The notes beneath the pieces are model-generated. The model worked only from the letters and a program-made list of their open reading frames with translations. It was not told the DNA's origin and ran no database searches. From Sphingomonas sp. CFBP 13720 (GTDB lineage Bacteria; Pseudomonadota; Alphaproteobacteria; Sphingomonadales; Sphingomonadaceae), in contig NZ_JACYVA010000001.1 in NCBI RefSeq assembly GCF_014842075.1, positions 124,001 through 188,000 on the forward strand: 64,000 nt of DNA, written 5' to 3'. Shown piece after piece: positions 27,322 to 36,074 of this stretch (position 1 is the stretch's first letter; each line of letters starts with the position of its first letter). The position numbers and the translations under genes were made by a program.

Positions 27322-28808
27322 ACCGCCATCGCCTTCAGCCCGGCCCGGTCCAGCTTGCCATTCGGATTGCGCGGCATGGCGTCGACCCAGACGTAGCGGG
27401 CGGGTTGCATGAAGGCCGGCAAATCGCGGCGCAGCCGTTCGCGCAACGCCGGCTCCACCGCGCCATCGCCCCGCGCGACAACGACGATCGCCTGCCCCAG
27501 CCGGTCGTCGGCTACGCCGATCGCCACCGCTTCGGCGACAAGTCCGTCCGCCATCACCGCCTCCTCGACTTCGGTCGGGCTGATGCGATTGCCGGATACC
27601 TTCATCATCTCGTCCTCGCGACCGACGAAGCGCAGCAACCCGTCCTCGCCCAGCGCGACGGTATCGCCGGACCATACCGCCGTCCCGCCGCTGTCCATCC
27701 ATCGCGGCGCGGGGCGGAAGCGTTCCGCCGTCCGATCGGCATCGCGCCAATATCCCTGCGCGACCAACGGCCCGGCATGAACCAGTTCGCCCGCTTCGCC
27801 CGGTGCTGCGCGGCTGCCGTCGGCGCGGACCACCGCGACTTCGGCAAAGGGGATCGCTCGGCCGATCGCGTCGGGATTGGCATCGACCAGCGTGGGGTCG
27901 AGATAGGTCGAACGAAACGCTTCGGTCAGGCCATACATCGGGTAGAGTGCCGCGCGCGGGAAGCGATGCCGCAACGCATGCACCATGCGGGGCGTCAGCG
28001 CACCGCCCGAGTTTGTCAGCCGCCGCAACCGGTCCGCGACCGGTGCCGGCCATTCCGCCTCGATCAGTTGCGTCCACAGCGGCGGCACGCCCGCGAGCGT
28101 CGTCACGTCGAACCGTTCGACCGCCTTCACCACGTCGCGCGCGGTCAGATAGTCCAGCGGCACCGCCGTACCGCCCGCGAACCATGTCGAAAACAACTGG
28201 TTCTGTCCGTAATCGAAACTGAGCGGCAGGACCGCCAGCACCCGGTCGATTGCGCGTATCCCCAGATACTGCACGACCGACACCGCCCCCAGCCAGAGAT
28301 TGGCGTGGCTGAGCATTACGCCCTTCGGTCGCCCGGTCGAGCCGGAAGTATAGAGGATCGCGGCCAATGCGTGCGGATCGCCCTGCGCCGGACCGATCGG
28401 GTCGCCGTCTGGCGCTTCGGTCAGCACCGTACACCCCGACGGCACGTCGCCGGTTGCCAGCGATGCGACGCGCGCCTCCTGCGTGACCAGCAGTGCCGCC
28501 CCGCTGTCTTCTAGAATGTGGCGGACCTGCGCGCGTTTCAGCGCGGGATTGACCGGCACGTGAACCCACCCGGCGCGTGCTGCCGCCAGCGGCATGATGC
28601 AGGCAGTACGATTCTTCGAAAGCCACGTTGCGACGCGCGCACCCGGCCGGGTCGACAATGCGCGCAGTCCGCCCGCCATCGCCGCCACCGCCGCTTCGAG
28701 TTCGCGATAGGTCATCGTGCCGCCACGATCGGCGATCGCGATGGCGTCCGGCGCACCGCAGCCGGTCAGCGCGTCGATCGGGCGGGAAACGGGGTCCGGG
28801 GCAACCAT
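27318..28808 (-). CDS. Acyl-CoA/AMP ligase, exosortase A system-associated
   Basis: A 496-residue ANL-superfamily adenylating enzyme. The P-loop-like motif is ILYTSGSTGRPKGVMLSH (about 155-172), YGLTEAFRS is the A5 motif, WSGDTVALGEDGLLRFVGR the A7/A8 hinge, and NPNGKLDRAGLKAM the A10 lysine near the C terminus. All catalytic elements are present. It would activate a carboxylate, probably to load the acyl carrier protein encoded divergently. ATG at 28808 gives the usual family N terminus (VSRPIDALTG). The acid it activates is unknown. Confidence 0.87.
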   Translation of the reverse strand: MVAPDPVSRPIDALTGCGAPDAIAIADRGGTMTYRELEAAVAAMAGGLRALSTRPGARVATWLSKNRTACIMPLAAARAGWVHVPVNPALKRAQVRHILEDSGAALLVTQEARVASLATGDVPSGCTVLTEAPDGDPIGPAQGDPHALAAILYTSGSTGRPKGVMLSHANLWLGAVSVVQYLGIRAIDRVLAVLPLSFDYGQNQLFSTWFAGGTAVPLDYLTARDVVKAVERFDVTTLAGVPPLWTQLIEAEWPAPVADRLRRLTNSGGALTPRMVHALRHRFPRAALYPMYGLTEAFRSTYLDPTLVDANPDAIGRAIPFAEVAVVRADGSRAAPGEAGELVHAGPLVAQGYWRDADRTAERFRPAPRWMDSGGTAVWSGDTVALGEDGLLRFVGREDEMMKVSGNRISPTEVEEAVMADGLVAEAVAIGVADDRLGQAIVVVARGDGAVEPALRERLRRDLPAFMQPARYVWVDAMPRNPNGKLDRAGLKAMAV

Positions 28809-28953
28809 GGCCGCGTGGTAGCGCGTCGTTCGCGGGGAAACCAGCATGGCGGCGCCATACGCCTGCCGTTGCTGTTTCCCGGCTCTGCGCCTAAATCCCG
28901 CCGCGATTACAGCGGATGCCCGGCAAGGCACCGATCCACCGGGGGAGTTTGAC

Positions 28954-29226
28954 GTGGTTCCAGAGCGTACAGCCGAGATCGAGGACACCGTACGCGCGGT
29001 GCTGCGCGACATACTGGGCCTGTCCGTCGATCGTGCCGCCGCGTTCGATGCGACCACGCCGTTGTTCGGCGCCCTGCCCGAACTCGATTCGATGGCCGTC
29101 GCGGGGGTGTTGACCGAACTTGAGGACCGGCTGGGCATCCTGATCGAGGATGACGACATCGATGGCGAGACGATGGAGACGTTCGGGTCGCTCGTACAGT
29201 TCGCATCGGGCAAGGCGCTCATTTGA
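28954..29226 (+). CDS. Acyl carrier protein, exosortase A-associated
   Basis: A 90-residue carrier protein. LFGALPELDSMAVAGVLTELE contains the DSM motif whose serine takes the 4'-phosphopantetheine arm, and the C-terminal acidic helix (IEDDDIDGETMETFGSL) matches ACPs. GTG at 28954 is preferred: GGGGGAG lies six bases upstream. It is divergent from the ligase (145 bp gap), and its stop overlaps the next gene's start. It would hold the ligase product for later steps. Confidence 0.85.
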   Translation: MVPERTAEIEDTVRAVLRDILGLSVDRAAAFDATTPLFGALPELDSMAVAGVLTELEDRLGILIEDDDIDGETMETFGSLVQFASGKALI

Positions 29227-29858
29227 TCGGACACTATGACTGGGCCGGCGGTCGGGAAGCCTGGCTGCGCTTCGGTCCCGACCATGGTCCGGTGGTGGTG
29301 ATCGCGCCGCCGTTGTTCGAGGAAGCGAACCGGACGCGCGCGTTCGCGGTCGCCATCCTGCGCGCGCTGGCGGCGCGGGGCATCGGCGGGATGCTGCCCG
29401 ATCTGCCCGGCCAGGGGGATAGCATGGTCGCGACCGAACAGGCCGGGCTGGACGAATGGCGGCAGGCCTTCGCCGCCGCCTGCGATGCTACGGGACGCCC
29501 GGTCGTCGTCGCGTCGATCCGGTCGGGTGCGTTGGTCGACTGGGATGCGCAGGTCGTCGGCCGCTGGCATCTGGCCCCGCAATCGGGCGCGCGGCTGGTG
29601 GTCGAACTCGACCGTATCCAGCGCATGGGGGGCACGAACGCGACGTCCGACGACGTGCTGGCCGGGCTGTCCGCCGCAGTGGCCGTCACCGAACATCCGG
29701 TGCGCGTCGTCCGCCTTGGCAGCGATCCGGCGCCGGCCGACTTGCGGATCGATGCAGCGCCGTTGTGGCGGCGGGCCGAGCCGGGGCAGGATCTGGACCT
29801 TGCCGAAACGCTGGCGGACGATCTTGCGGGATGGACAGTCGCATGCGCCGGTCGCTGA
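29223..29858 (+). CDS. Hydrolase 2, exosortase A system-associated
   Basis: A 211-residue alpha/beta-hydrolase-like protein. VVVIAPPLFEEANRTRAF near 24-41 and PDLPGQGDS match the exosortase hydrolase-2 family (TIGR03101 type). The place where a GxSxG elbow is expected reads VVVASIRSGAL (95-105), so a canonical nucleophile is not evident, and it may bind rather than hydrolyse. TTG at 29223 overlaps the ACP stop (TTGA), which decides this unusual start. Its end overlaps the next gene by 28 bp. Confidence 0.8.
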   Translation: MIGHYDWAGGREAWLRFGPDHGPVVVIAPPLFEEANRTRAFAVAILRALAARGIGGMLPDLPGQGDSMVATEQAGLDEWRQAFAAACDATGRPVVVASIRSGALVDWDAQVVGRWHLAPQSGARLVVELDRIQRMGGTNATSDDVLAGLSAAVAVTEHPVRVVRLGSDPAPADLRIDAAPLWRRAEPGQDLDLAETLADDLAGWTVACAGR

Positions 29859-30637
29859 CCTTCGCTTGTGCCGGCGAAACGCTGTTCGGCACGCTCGACG
29901 ATGCGCCGGGGCGTACCGGGCTGTTGATAGTGTCGGGCGGCAACGAACCCCGGTTCGGCCCAGTGCGCGGACAGGCGATTCTGGCGGCCTCCGTTGCGGA
30001 CGCCGGCTATCCGGTCTTCCGGTTCGACCGTCGCGGCGTCGGCGATTCGACTGGCGAAAATCGCGGGTTCTTACGTAGCGGGGATGACATTGCGGCGGCG
30101 GCGGCGACGTTCCGTGCGGAAACCGGCGTCACGCGGATCGTCGGGTTCGGCAATTGCGACGCGGCGACCGCGCTCGCGCTATGGCATCGGCAAGCGGGGA
30201 TCGCCACGCTGCTGCTCGCCAACCCGTGGGCGGTCGAACCGGACGGCGACCTACCGCCGACCGCCGCGATCCGCGCGCGCTACGCTGCGCGTCTGGTATC
30301 GCCGCAACAATGGTGGCGCGCGTTGCGGGGCGGAATCGATCCGCGCAAGGCCGCACGCGGCATCGCCGCCGTCCTGCGCGGATCGACCCGGCCGGGGACG
30401 CTGGTGCTACGGTTCTCCGAAGCCCTGAAACAGGCGGTCCCGACCACCATCCTCTTGGCCAACGGCGACAACACCGCGCTCGCCTTTTCGGAAGTTTGGG
30501 GTCACCGCGACTTCGCCTCACTCCGGCGGAGCGTCGGACTGCTCCGGCTCGACAGCAATGGTCACAGCTTTACGGCGCCCGCCGATGCATTCTGGTTGCG
30601 CCGGCGCGTGTTGGAGGCGCTGGCGTCCACCGGATAG
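29831..30637 (+). CDS. Hydrolase 1, exosortase A system-associated
   Basis: A 268-residue alpha/beta hydrolase. GLLIVSGGNEPRFGPVRGQ near 30-48 and FRFDRRGVGDSTGEN are typical. The nucleophile elbow is GFGNCDAAT with C109 in place of serine, as in dienelactone-hydrolase-like enzymes; an acid in ANGDNTA and histidine in DSNGHSF follow. With the upstream hydrolase it completes the ACP module and could release or transfer the carrier-bound acyl group. ATG at 29831 is used here; a second ATG four codons later (29843) is possible. Confidence 0.82.
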   Translation: MDSRMRRSLTFACAGETLFGTLDDAPGRTGLLIVSGGNEPRFGPVRGQAILAASVADAGYPVFRFDRRGVGDSTGENRGFLRSGDDIAAAAATFRAETGVTRIVGFGNCDAATALALWHRQAGIATLLLANPWAVEPDGDLPPTAAIRARYAARLVSPQQWWRALRGGIDPRKAARGIAAVLRGSTRPGTLVLRFSEALKQAVPTTILLANGDNTALAFSEVWGHRDFASLRRSVGLLRLDSNGHSFTAPADAFWLRRRVLEALASTG

Positions 30638-30638
30638 G

Positions 30639-31610
30639 TTACTCCGCCGCCTCGGCCAACTCATCGAATTCGGCGGCCTGCAGGAACCGTTCGGCATCCA
30701 GCGCGGCCATGCAACCGGTGCCGGCGGCGGTCACGGCCTGACGATACACCTTGTCCATCACGTCGCCGCACGCGAAAACGCCGGGCACGCTGGTGCGCGT
30801 CGAGCCGGTTTCGACGGCGATATAGCCGTCGTCGTCCAACGCGATATGGCCGCGGAACAGCTCGGTCGCCGGATGGTGGCCGATCGCGACGAACCCGCCG
30901 TCGACGTCGATCGTCGACAGTTCGCCGGTCACGGTGTCCTTCAGTTCGATCGACACCAGCCCGTGGGGCGTCCCGCCGCCGACAAAACGCTCGACCTGCT
31001 TGTTCCATAGCACGCTGATCTTGTCGCTGGCGAACAGCCGCTGTTGCAGGATGCGTTCGGCACGAAAACTGTCGCGGCGATGGATGATCGTCACGTCGTC
31101 GCTGTGATTGGTAAGGTACAGTGCTTCCTCGACCGCGGTATTGCCGCCACCGATCACCGCGACCTTCTTGCCGCGATAGAAAAAACCGTCGCAGGTGGCG
31201 CAGGCGGACACGCCCTTGCCCTTCAGCAGTTCCTCGCTGTCCAGCCCAAGCCAGCGCGCCTGTGCGCCGGTCGCGATGACCAGCACCTCGCCTTCATAGA
31301 CGTCGCCGCTATCGCCGGTCAGCCGGAACGGACGGCGTGTCAGATCGACGTCGATGATCGTGTCCCACATCATGCGCGTACCGACATGCTCGGCCTGCGC
31401 CTGCATCTCGCCCATCAGCCATGGCCCCTGAACCACGTCACGAAAGCCGGGATAATTCTCGACATCGGTCGTGGTCATCAACTGGCCGCCGGGCTGGATA
31501 CCCTGCACCACGATCGGCTCCATGCCTGCACGCGCGCCGTAGATCGCGGCAGAAAGGCCTGCCGGACCCGATCCCAGAACGAGCATGCGGGTGTGGTGGG
31601 TAGTAGCCAT
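30639..31610 (-). CDS. trxB: Thioredoxin-disulfide reductase
   Basis: A 323-residue FAD/NADPH enzyme that reduces thioredoxin. The FAD dinucleotide fold is VLGSGPAGLSAAIYGARAG, the redox pair is C137-A-T-C140 in ACATCDGFFY, and VIGGGNTAVEEALYL binds NADPH. VPGVFACGDVMDK closes the FAD site. Length and order match bacterial TrxB. ATG at 31610 gives the usual short N terminus before the FAD motif. It is convergent with hydrolase 1, one base apart. Confidence 0.95.
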   Translation of the reverse strand: MATTHHTRMLVLGSGPAGLSAAIYGARAGMEPIVVQGIQPGGQLMTTTDVENYPGFRDVVQGPWLMGEMQAQAEHVGTRMMWDTIIDVDLTRRPFRLTGDSGDVYEGEVLVIATGAQARWLGLDSEELLKGKGVSACATCDGFFYRGKKVAVIGGGNTAVEEALYLTNHSDDVTIIHRRDSFRAERILQQRLFASDKISVLWNKQVERFVGGGTPHGLVSIELKDTVTGELSTIDVDGGFVAIGHHPATELFRGHIALDDDGYIAVETGSTRTSVPGVFACGDVMDKVYRQAVTAAGTGCMAALDAERFLQAAEFDELAEAAE

Positions 31611-31706
31611 GGCAATCGGTTCCGTTCGAATGGGAGCCGCCGTGTAGGACGTGCGGCACTTCGAACGCAACATGGGGTATGCGATGTCGCGGGCAACCCG
31701 CTCGGA

Positions 31707-31841
31707 TCAAAACACCAGTGCGATGATCCCCGCCCAGATCGGAACCGCCACCGCCATGCTGAGCATGAACCCAGTGATGTTCGGAACGCGATCCGCGCGC
31801 AGCGAGCCGGTCCGGGGTGCCATGGATGCGATCTTCTGCAT
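31707..31841 (-). CDS. Small membrane protein, 44 residues
   Basis: A short open frame with a good ribosome-binding sequence (GAGAGGA, about nine bases before ATG). The product starts MQKIASMAPRTGSLRADRVP and ends in a single hydrophobic helix (GFMLSMAVAVPIWAGIIALV). I recall similar very short proteins in sphingomonads, but cannot confirm it here. It lies upstream of trxB on the same strand, 96 bp away, with a 5 bp hairpin (31689-31701) between. Function is unknown. Confidence 0.5.
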   Translation of the reverse strand: MQKIASMAPRTGSLRADRVPNITGFMLSMAVAVPIWAGIIALVF

Positions 31842-32068
31842 GACGGGCTATCCTCTCGTTCGTTCGCCTGTTCACACTACAAACGATCAAATGCGCATCA
31901 GGTTCGCCCTAGCGCGGATAAAACGTCCTTTTCCGGCACAATTCGACGCTGCAACGCAACATGCCGATGTGCCTTGCGGTCATGGCCGCAATGGATTTTA
32001 ACGCCGATTCTGCTTCGGACGCTGCTTCAGCGATGCCAGTTGCTCGCGAGCCAACCGTCGCCGCTCGA

Positions 32069-32824
32069 TCAAAGCGACCAACCGCCATCCACGGACACGG
32101 CGGCCCCGGTCACGAACGCACCAAGATCCGCGCTCATCCACAACACGGCATTCGCGATTTCCTCCGGTTTGCCCAGACGTCCGACCGGTTCGAGATCAAT
32201 CGCCTTCTGAATATCGCCGCCGGTGAACCGGTCCATCATCGGCGTTTCGATGTTGCCCGGCAGCACCGCATTCACGCGGATGTTCTGTTTGGCGTAATCG
32301 AGTGCGGCGGCCTTGGTCAGGCCGATGATCGCGTGCTTGGATGCCGTATAGGACGCGCCACCGGCGACCCCGCGGACGCCCGCGCCGGACGACGTGTTGA
32401 CGATCACGCCGCTGCCCTGACGCACCATCTGCGCCAGTTCATGCTTCATGCAGACGAAGGTGCCGCGCAGGTTGATGTCGAGGATACGGTCCCACTCGGC
32501 CAGTTCGATTTCGTGGACAGGTGCGGTCTTGTTCTCGACACCGGCATTGTTGAAGGCGATGTCGAGCCGGCCGAAAGTCTCCACGACCCGACCGACCGCC
32601 GCCTCGACCTGGTCGGGCCGTGACACGTCGCATGCGATGACCAGAACCTCGGCCCCCGCCGTTCGCACGGCATCGGCCGTTTCGGACATGGCCTGCTCGG
32701 TGCGGTCCAGAATGGCAATCGATGCGCCCTCGGCGGCGAAGGCGAGCGCGGTGGCACGGCCGATGCCACTCGCGGCACCGGTGATGAAAGCGACCTTGCC
32801 GGCGAAACGACGATTGTCAGACAT
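32069..32824 (-). CDS. SDR family oxidoreductase
   Basis: A 251-residue classical short-chain dehydrogenase. The cofactor motif is TGAASGIG (15-22), NNAG is present in the core, S and YTASK supply the catalytic Ser-Tyr-Lys, and VSVDGGWSL is the usual C terminus. An aspartate after beta-2 (AILDRTE) suggests NAD preference. It lies 86 bp after the cupin gene on the same strand, and the pair is probably the target of the divergent LysR regulator. Substrate unknown. Confidence 0.85.
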   Translation of the reverse strand: MSDNRRFAGKVAFITGAASGIGRATALAFAAEGASIAILDRTEQAMSETADAVRTAGAEVLVIACDVSRPDQVEAAVGRVVETFGRLDIAFNNAGVENKTAPVHEIELAEWDRILDINLRGTFVCMKHELAQMVRQGSGVIVNTSSGAGVRGVAGGASYTASKHAIIGLTKAAALDYAKQNIRVNAVLPGNIETPMMDRFTGGDIQKAIDLEPVGRLGKPEEIANAVLWMSADLGAFVTGAAVSVDGGWSL

Positions 32825-32910
32825 TGGAAAACCCTTTCGGTTTCATGTTGGGAAGGACCACACGATCAGGCGACCCGACGCGGATCTTCGAGCACGGGAA
32901 CGACCTCCGC

Positions 32911-33396
32911 TTACTCGGTGCCGAGCGGCGCCAGATATTCCTCGTCCGACACCTTCTCCATCCACGTCACCGGCGAACCGTCGACTGCCTCCTGAATGGC
33001 GATATGCGTCATGCCTTCGTGCGGGGTCGCGCCATGCCAGTGCCGGTGTTCGGCGGGGCACCACAGGATATCGCCGGCACGGAATTCCAACTTCGGTCCA
33101 CCCGCGATCCGGGTCCAGCCAACGCCTTCAGTGACGATCAGCGTCTGACCGGCGGGATGGGTATGCCACGCGGTACGCGCTCCGGGTTCGAAATGAACGA
33201 TGGCGCCAGAAACGCGCGACGGCGTATCGCGCTGGAACTGCCCGGTGATGGTGGCTTTGCCGGTGAAATATTTCGCCGGTCCGTCGACGGTCTTCATGTC
33301 GGCCTTGCGTTCGATGCTCATGTCGGTCGCCCCTTGCTGCGCCTGCGCCGCTAGGGGCAGCAGCAGCGTGGCGAGGCCCATGCCGATCGTCATCAT
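32911..33396 (-). CDS. Exported cupin-domain protein
   Basis: A 161-residue protein with a signal peptide (MMTIGMGLATLLLPLAAQAQ) and one cupin barrel. The metal-binding motif is GARTAWHTHPAGQTLIVTEG, with further histidines in CPAEHRHWHG. The fold matches small cupins annotated as hydroxynitrile lyase-like or quercetinase-like; the reaction is not known. ATG at 33396 follows GGAAGGA with normal spacing and places the signal peptide at the N terminus; ATG at 33414 or 33495 would extend it. The stretch upstream holds the operator-like repeat. Confidence 0.78.
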   Translation of the reverse strand: MMTIGMGLATLLLPLAAQAQQGATDMSIERKADMKTVDGPAKYFTGKATITGQFQRDTPSRVSGAIVHFEPGARTAWHTHPAGQTLIVTEGVGWTRIAGGPKLEFRAGDILWCPAEHRHWHGATPHEGMTHIAIQEAVDGSPVTWMEKVSDEEYLAPLGTE

Positions 33397-33470
33397 AGTT
33401 GCCGTCCTTCCCATCCGCCGGTCGTCGAAATGACGAGCGCTTCGGACCATGATCTGGGGTGCCGGACACG

Positions 33471-33513
33471 GCAGCATTACCGGCCCGGTTCGCAACGAGC
33501 CGGTGAATGCTGC
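33471..33513. promoter_or_regulatory. Operator-like inverted repeat between cupin and LysR genes
   Basis: The left arm 33471-33484 (GCAGCATTACCGGC) and right arm 33499-33513 (GCCGGTGAATGCTGC) are complementary over 14 positions with one unpaired base, separated by 14 bases. It lies 25 bp before the LysR start and 75 bp before the divergent cupin start. LysR proteins commonly bind such sites in divergent promoters, so this is the best operator candidate in the window. Confidence 0.55.
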
Positions 33514-33537
33514 TCAACAATAGTGTAAGGCGCTCCG

Positions 33538-34446
33538 ATGCAACTGAGCCGGGCAGATTTGGCGGATTTCGCCTATTTCCTCGCGATTGCCGAGCATGGC
33601 AGCTTTCGCCGGGCGGCGTCGGCGATGGGCGTTACTACCTCTGCCCTCAGCCACGCGATCACCGCGCTGGAAGGGCGTCGTGGCGTTCGATTGTTGAACA
33701 GGACGACCCGCAGCGTCACACTCACCGCAGCGGGCGAGGAGCTTCGGGCGACCATTGAAGCGCCGATGCAGGTCATCGCTGCAGCGGGCGAAACCCTCGA
33801 CCGGTATCGTAATGCACCGGCGGGCCGCGTCAGGATCAACGTCCTTGAAGATGCAGTCGAACTGCTGCTCAAGCCGGTCATGCCGATCTTCGTCGACCGT
33901 TACCCGGACGTGGCGATCGATATCGGCGTCACCAACCGGATGATCGATGTCGTCGGCAGCGGCTTCGACGCTGGCATCCGCTATGGCGGCACGGTGCCCG
34001 AGGACATGATCGCGCAGCGGTTGTCCCCGGACTTGCGCTGGATCGCGGCCGCATCACCGACATATCTTGCCCGTTTCGGCGCACCGGCGGATCCACCGGA
34101 CCTGAAAAATCATCGATGCGTCGGCATTCGACTGGGCAACGATCAGCTTTATCGCTGGGAGTTCGAACGCGACGGTGACGTATGCGCCATCGAAACACCC
34201 GGCCCGCTGACGGTGGATGCCAGCCATGCCGCCATCGCGTTCGGGCTATGCAGCGCGGGTGTGGTGTACGCGACCGAGGCAGCCCTTCGCCCACATCTGG
34301 ACAGTGGCGCATTGCAACCGGTTCTGGAGGATTGGGCGACGACGGGCAGCGGGTTCCACATCTACTATTCGGGACGCCGGCACCTGCCGACCGGGCTGCG
34401 CCTGCTGATCGACCTTATCCGGGAGGTGCGACCGATCAGGAATTGA
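33538..34446 (+). CDS. LysR family transcriptional regulator
   Basis: A 302-residue regulator. The winged helix-turn-helix occupies residues 5-64 (FLAIAEHGSFRRAASAMGVTTSALSHAITALE), followed by the linker helix and an effector-binding domain (RVRINVLEDAVELLLKPVMP). The sequence resembles the sub-family near oxidoreductase and cupin genes in which the regulator is transcribed away from its target. Divergent placement and the inverted repeat upstream suggest control of the cupin-SDR pair. The effector is unknown. Confidence 0.87.
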   Translation: MQLSRADLADFAYFLAIAEHGSFRRAASAMGVTTSALSHAITALEGRRGVRLLNRTTRSVTLTAAGEELRATIEAPMQVIAAAGETLDRYRNAPAGRVRINVLEDAVELLLKPVMPIFVDRYPDVAIDIGVTNRMIDVVGSGFDAGIRYGGTVPEDMIAQRLSPDLRWIAAASPTYLARFGAPADPPDLKNHRCVGIRLGNDQLYRWEFERDGDVCAIETPGPLTVDASHAAIAFGLCSAGVVYATEAALRPHLDSGALQPVLEDWATTGSGFHIYYSGRRHLPTGLRLLIDLIREVRPIRN

Positions 34447-34879
34447 ACAGGCTGTGCTGTCCACTTCAGCAAGCCTTGGCGGGGTGGCTGGCCGGGGATT
34501 GCGCCGATCGCCGTCCAGCGCATCCGCTTCCGCCAACGTCGTTCCCGGTGGCACTTTCCAAGAATCGATTATGCAGGATCGAACCCCCGGAAATAAAGGT
34601 GGGCAGCGTCGCGCCATTGTCGACCATACGGGCCGCGAACCCGGCGGCCGATGGCGGATCGGGAAAAGGCATGCGCAGAACGCTCTGCTACGCGAACACA
34701 TTGTCGCCTGTCACTGGCCGCGATGCGCTATAGGCCGACGATATGATGCGAAGTCCGTATCATCGAACCGCTGCATCGAACCGCCTGTCTTCTCCGACCG
34801 CCTCCTCTACTTCCCGCACGCCGTTCATGCTCGCCGTTGCGTAAGGCGTTAATCGACATAACAAATCCGCCCCTTCCCA
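34447..34879. other. 433 bp without a supported gene
   Basis: Open frames exist on both strands, but none has a family motif, a ribosome-binding site or a protein-like composition; the best, on the minus strand at 34466-34672, reads MPFPDPPSAAGFAARM and then loses character. The stretch should contain the promoter of the histidine kinase gene. It may be decayed coding sequence. Confidence 0.5.
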
Positions 34880-36061
34880 ATGAAATCCGTTTGCGCCTAT
34901 CGGATACTATCGTCAGTGCCGATCGCGCGGATGGTATTGGTCAACGGGCGCGGCATCATGATGGCACAGATCGGTAAATCCGGAACGGCGAACGTCGTCG
35001 AACCAGCGCAAACAATGAAGGCGCTGACGTGGCAGTATGACTGGTCGGCAGGTCCGCTTGGCGCCATCGAACAGTGGACGCCCTGTCTTCGAACCACCGT
35101 CGACATCATGCTCGCCGCGGGGCACGCAATGTGCCTGATGTGGGGTCCCGAGCGAATCTTTCTCTACAACGACGCCTACGCACCTGTCCTTGGTGTTCGC
35201 CACCCTGCGGCGTTGGGCATGCCGACCGCTTCCATATGGTCGGACGTCTGGAGCGAGATCGAACCGATCGTCGACCGGACGTTCGCCGGAGAAACCTGCC
35301 GATTCGAAGAAATGCCGCTGACGACGACGCGCAACGGCTACCCGGAACAGACGTGGTGGGATTTCTGCTACTCGCCCGTACTGGGTGCCGACGGCCATGT
35401 TGCCGGGTTGCTGAACGTGACCCTGGAAAGCACGGCGCGCGTTGTCGACCGTCAGCAACTCGACCGGTCGCGCGAACAGCAGCAGTTGCTCAATGCCGAG
35501 CTTAGTCACCGCATCAAGAATACGATGAGCGTGGTGCAGGCGATCGCAACACAGACCCTCGGCCAGACTGTTCAGCCGACCGCCATGCACGCCTTTGGCG
35601 ACAGGCTAAAAGCGCTTACCGCGTCGCATGATCTCTTGACGCGCGAAAGTTGGTCGACGACACAACTGGAAGAGCTCGCCCGCTCCGCAATGGTTACCTT
35701 CGGTGAAGAACGCTTCGCCATTACAGGTCCCGCCGTCGCGATCGGTCCACGATCCACGATCGCGCTCTCGCTGCTGCTGCACGAACTCGGGACCAATGCG
35801 GTCAAATATGGCGCATTGAGCGTACCGCACGGGCGGATCAGTCTGACATGGAATATTGCCGGCGACGGTGAGGAACGAGTCCTCGTTCTTACGTGGCGCG
35901 AGGAGGATGGTCCGCCGGCGATCGAACCTGAACGAAAAGGTTTCGGATCGCGTATCATTCGCATGGGTCTTACCGGCTCGGGCGGCGTTAACGTTCAATA
36001 CGACATCTCTGGATTCCGGCTCGAGGCTCGCGCCCCGCTCCGTGATCTACAAGAAGCTTGA
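34880..36061 (+). CDS. PAS-HWE sensor histidine kinase
   Basis: A kinase of up to 393 residues. A PAS domain spans about 50-190 (WSAGPLGAIEQW, LMWGPERIFLYNDAYAPVLG). The HWE dimerisation helix has the phosphorylated H210 in AELSHRIKNTMSVVQAIA, and the ATPase part shows HELGTNAVKYGALS and KGFGSRIIRMGL. No membrane helix is visible, so it is probably a cytoplasmic light, redox or ligand sensor; the LOV cysteine motif is absent. The start is uncertain: ATGs at 34931, 34958 and 34961 are all before the PAS domain. A response regulator gene follows 13 bp later. Confidence 0.83.
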   Translation: MKSVCAYRILSSVPIARMVLVNGRGIMMAQIGKSGTANVVEPAQTMKALTWQYDWSAGPLGAIEQWTPCLRTTVDIMLAAGHAMCLMWGPERIFLYNDAYAPVLGVRHPAALGMPTASIWSDVWSEIEPIVDRTFAGETCRFEEMPLTTTRNGYPEQTWWDFCYSPVLGADGHVAGLLNVTLESTARVVDRQQLDRSREQQQLLNAELSHRIKNTMSVVQAIATQTLGQTVQPTAMHAFGDRLKALTASHDLLTRESWSTTQLEELARSAMVTFGEERFAITGPAVAIGPRSTIALSLLLHELGTNAVKYGALSVPHGRISLTWNIAGDGEERVLVLTWREEDGPPAIEPERKGFGSRIIRMGLTGSGGVNVQYDISGFRLEARAPLRDLQEA

Positions 36062-36074
36062 GGCGCCAGTACGC

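Noticed and set aside
31995-32071. 24-codon frame starting TTG within the SDR stop on the minus strand (MIERRRLAREQLASLKQ)
   Set aside because: The sequence looks helical and coupled, but it is too short and has no ribosome-binding site or known relative; left unannotated.
34454-34852. 132-codon plus-strand frame after the LysR gene
   Set aside because: No motif, no start signal, and composition unlike its neighbours.
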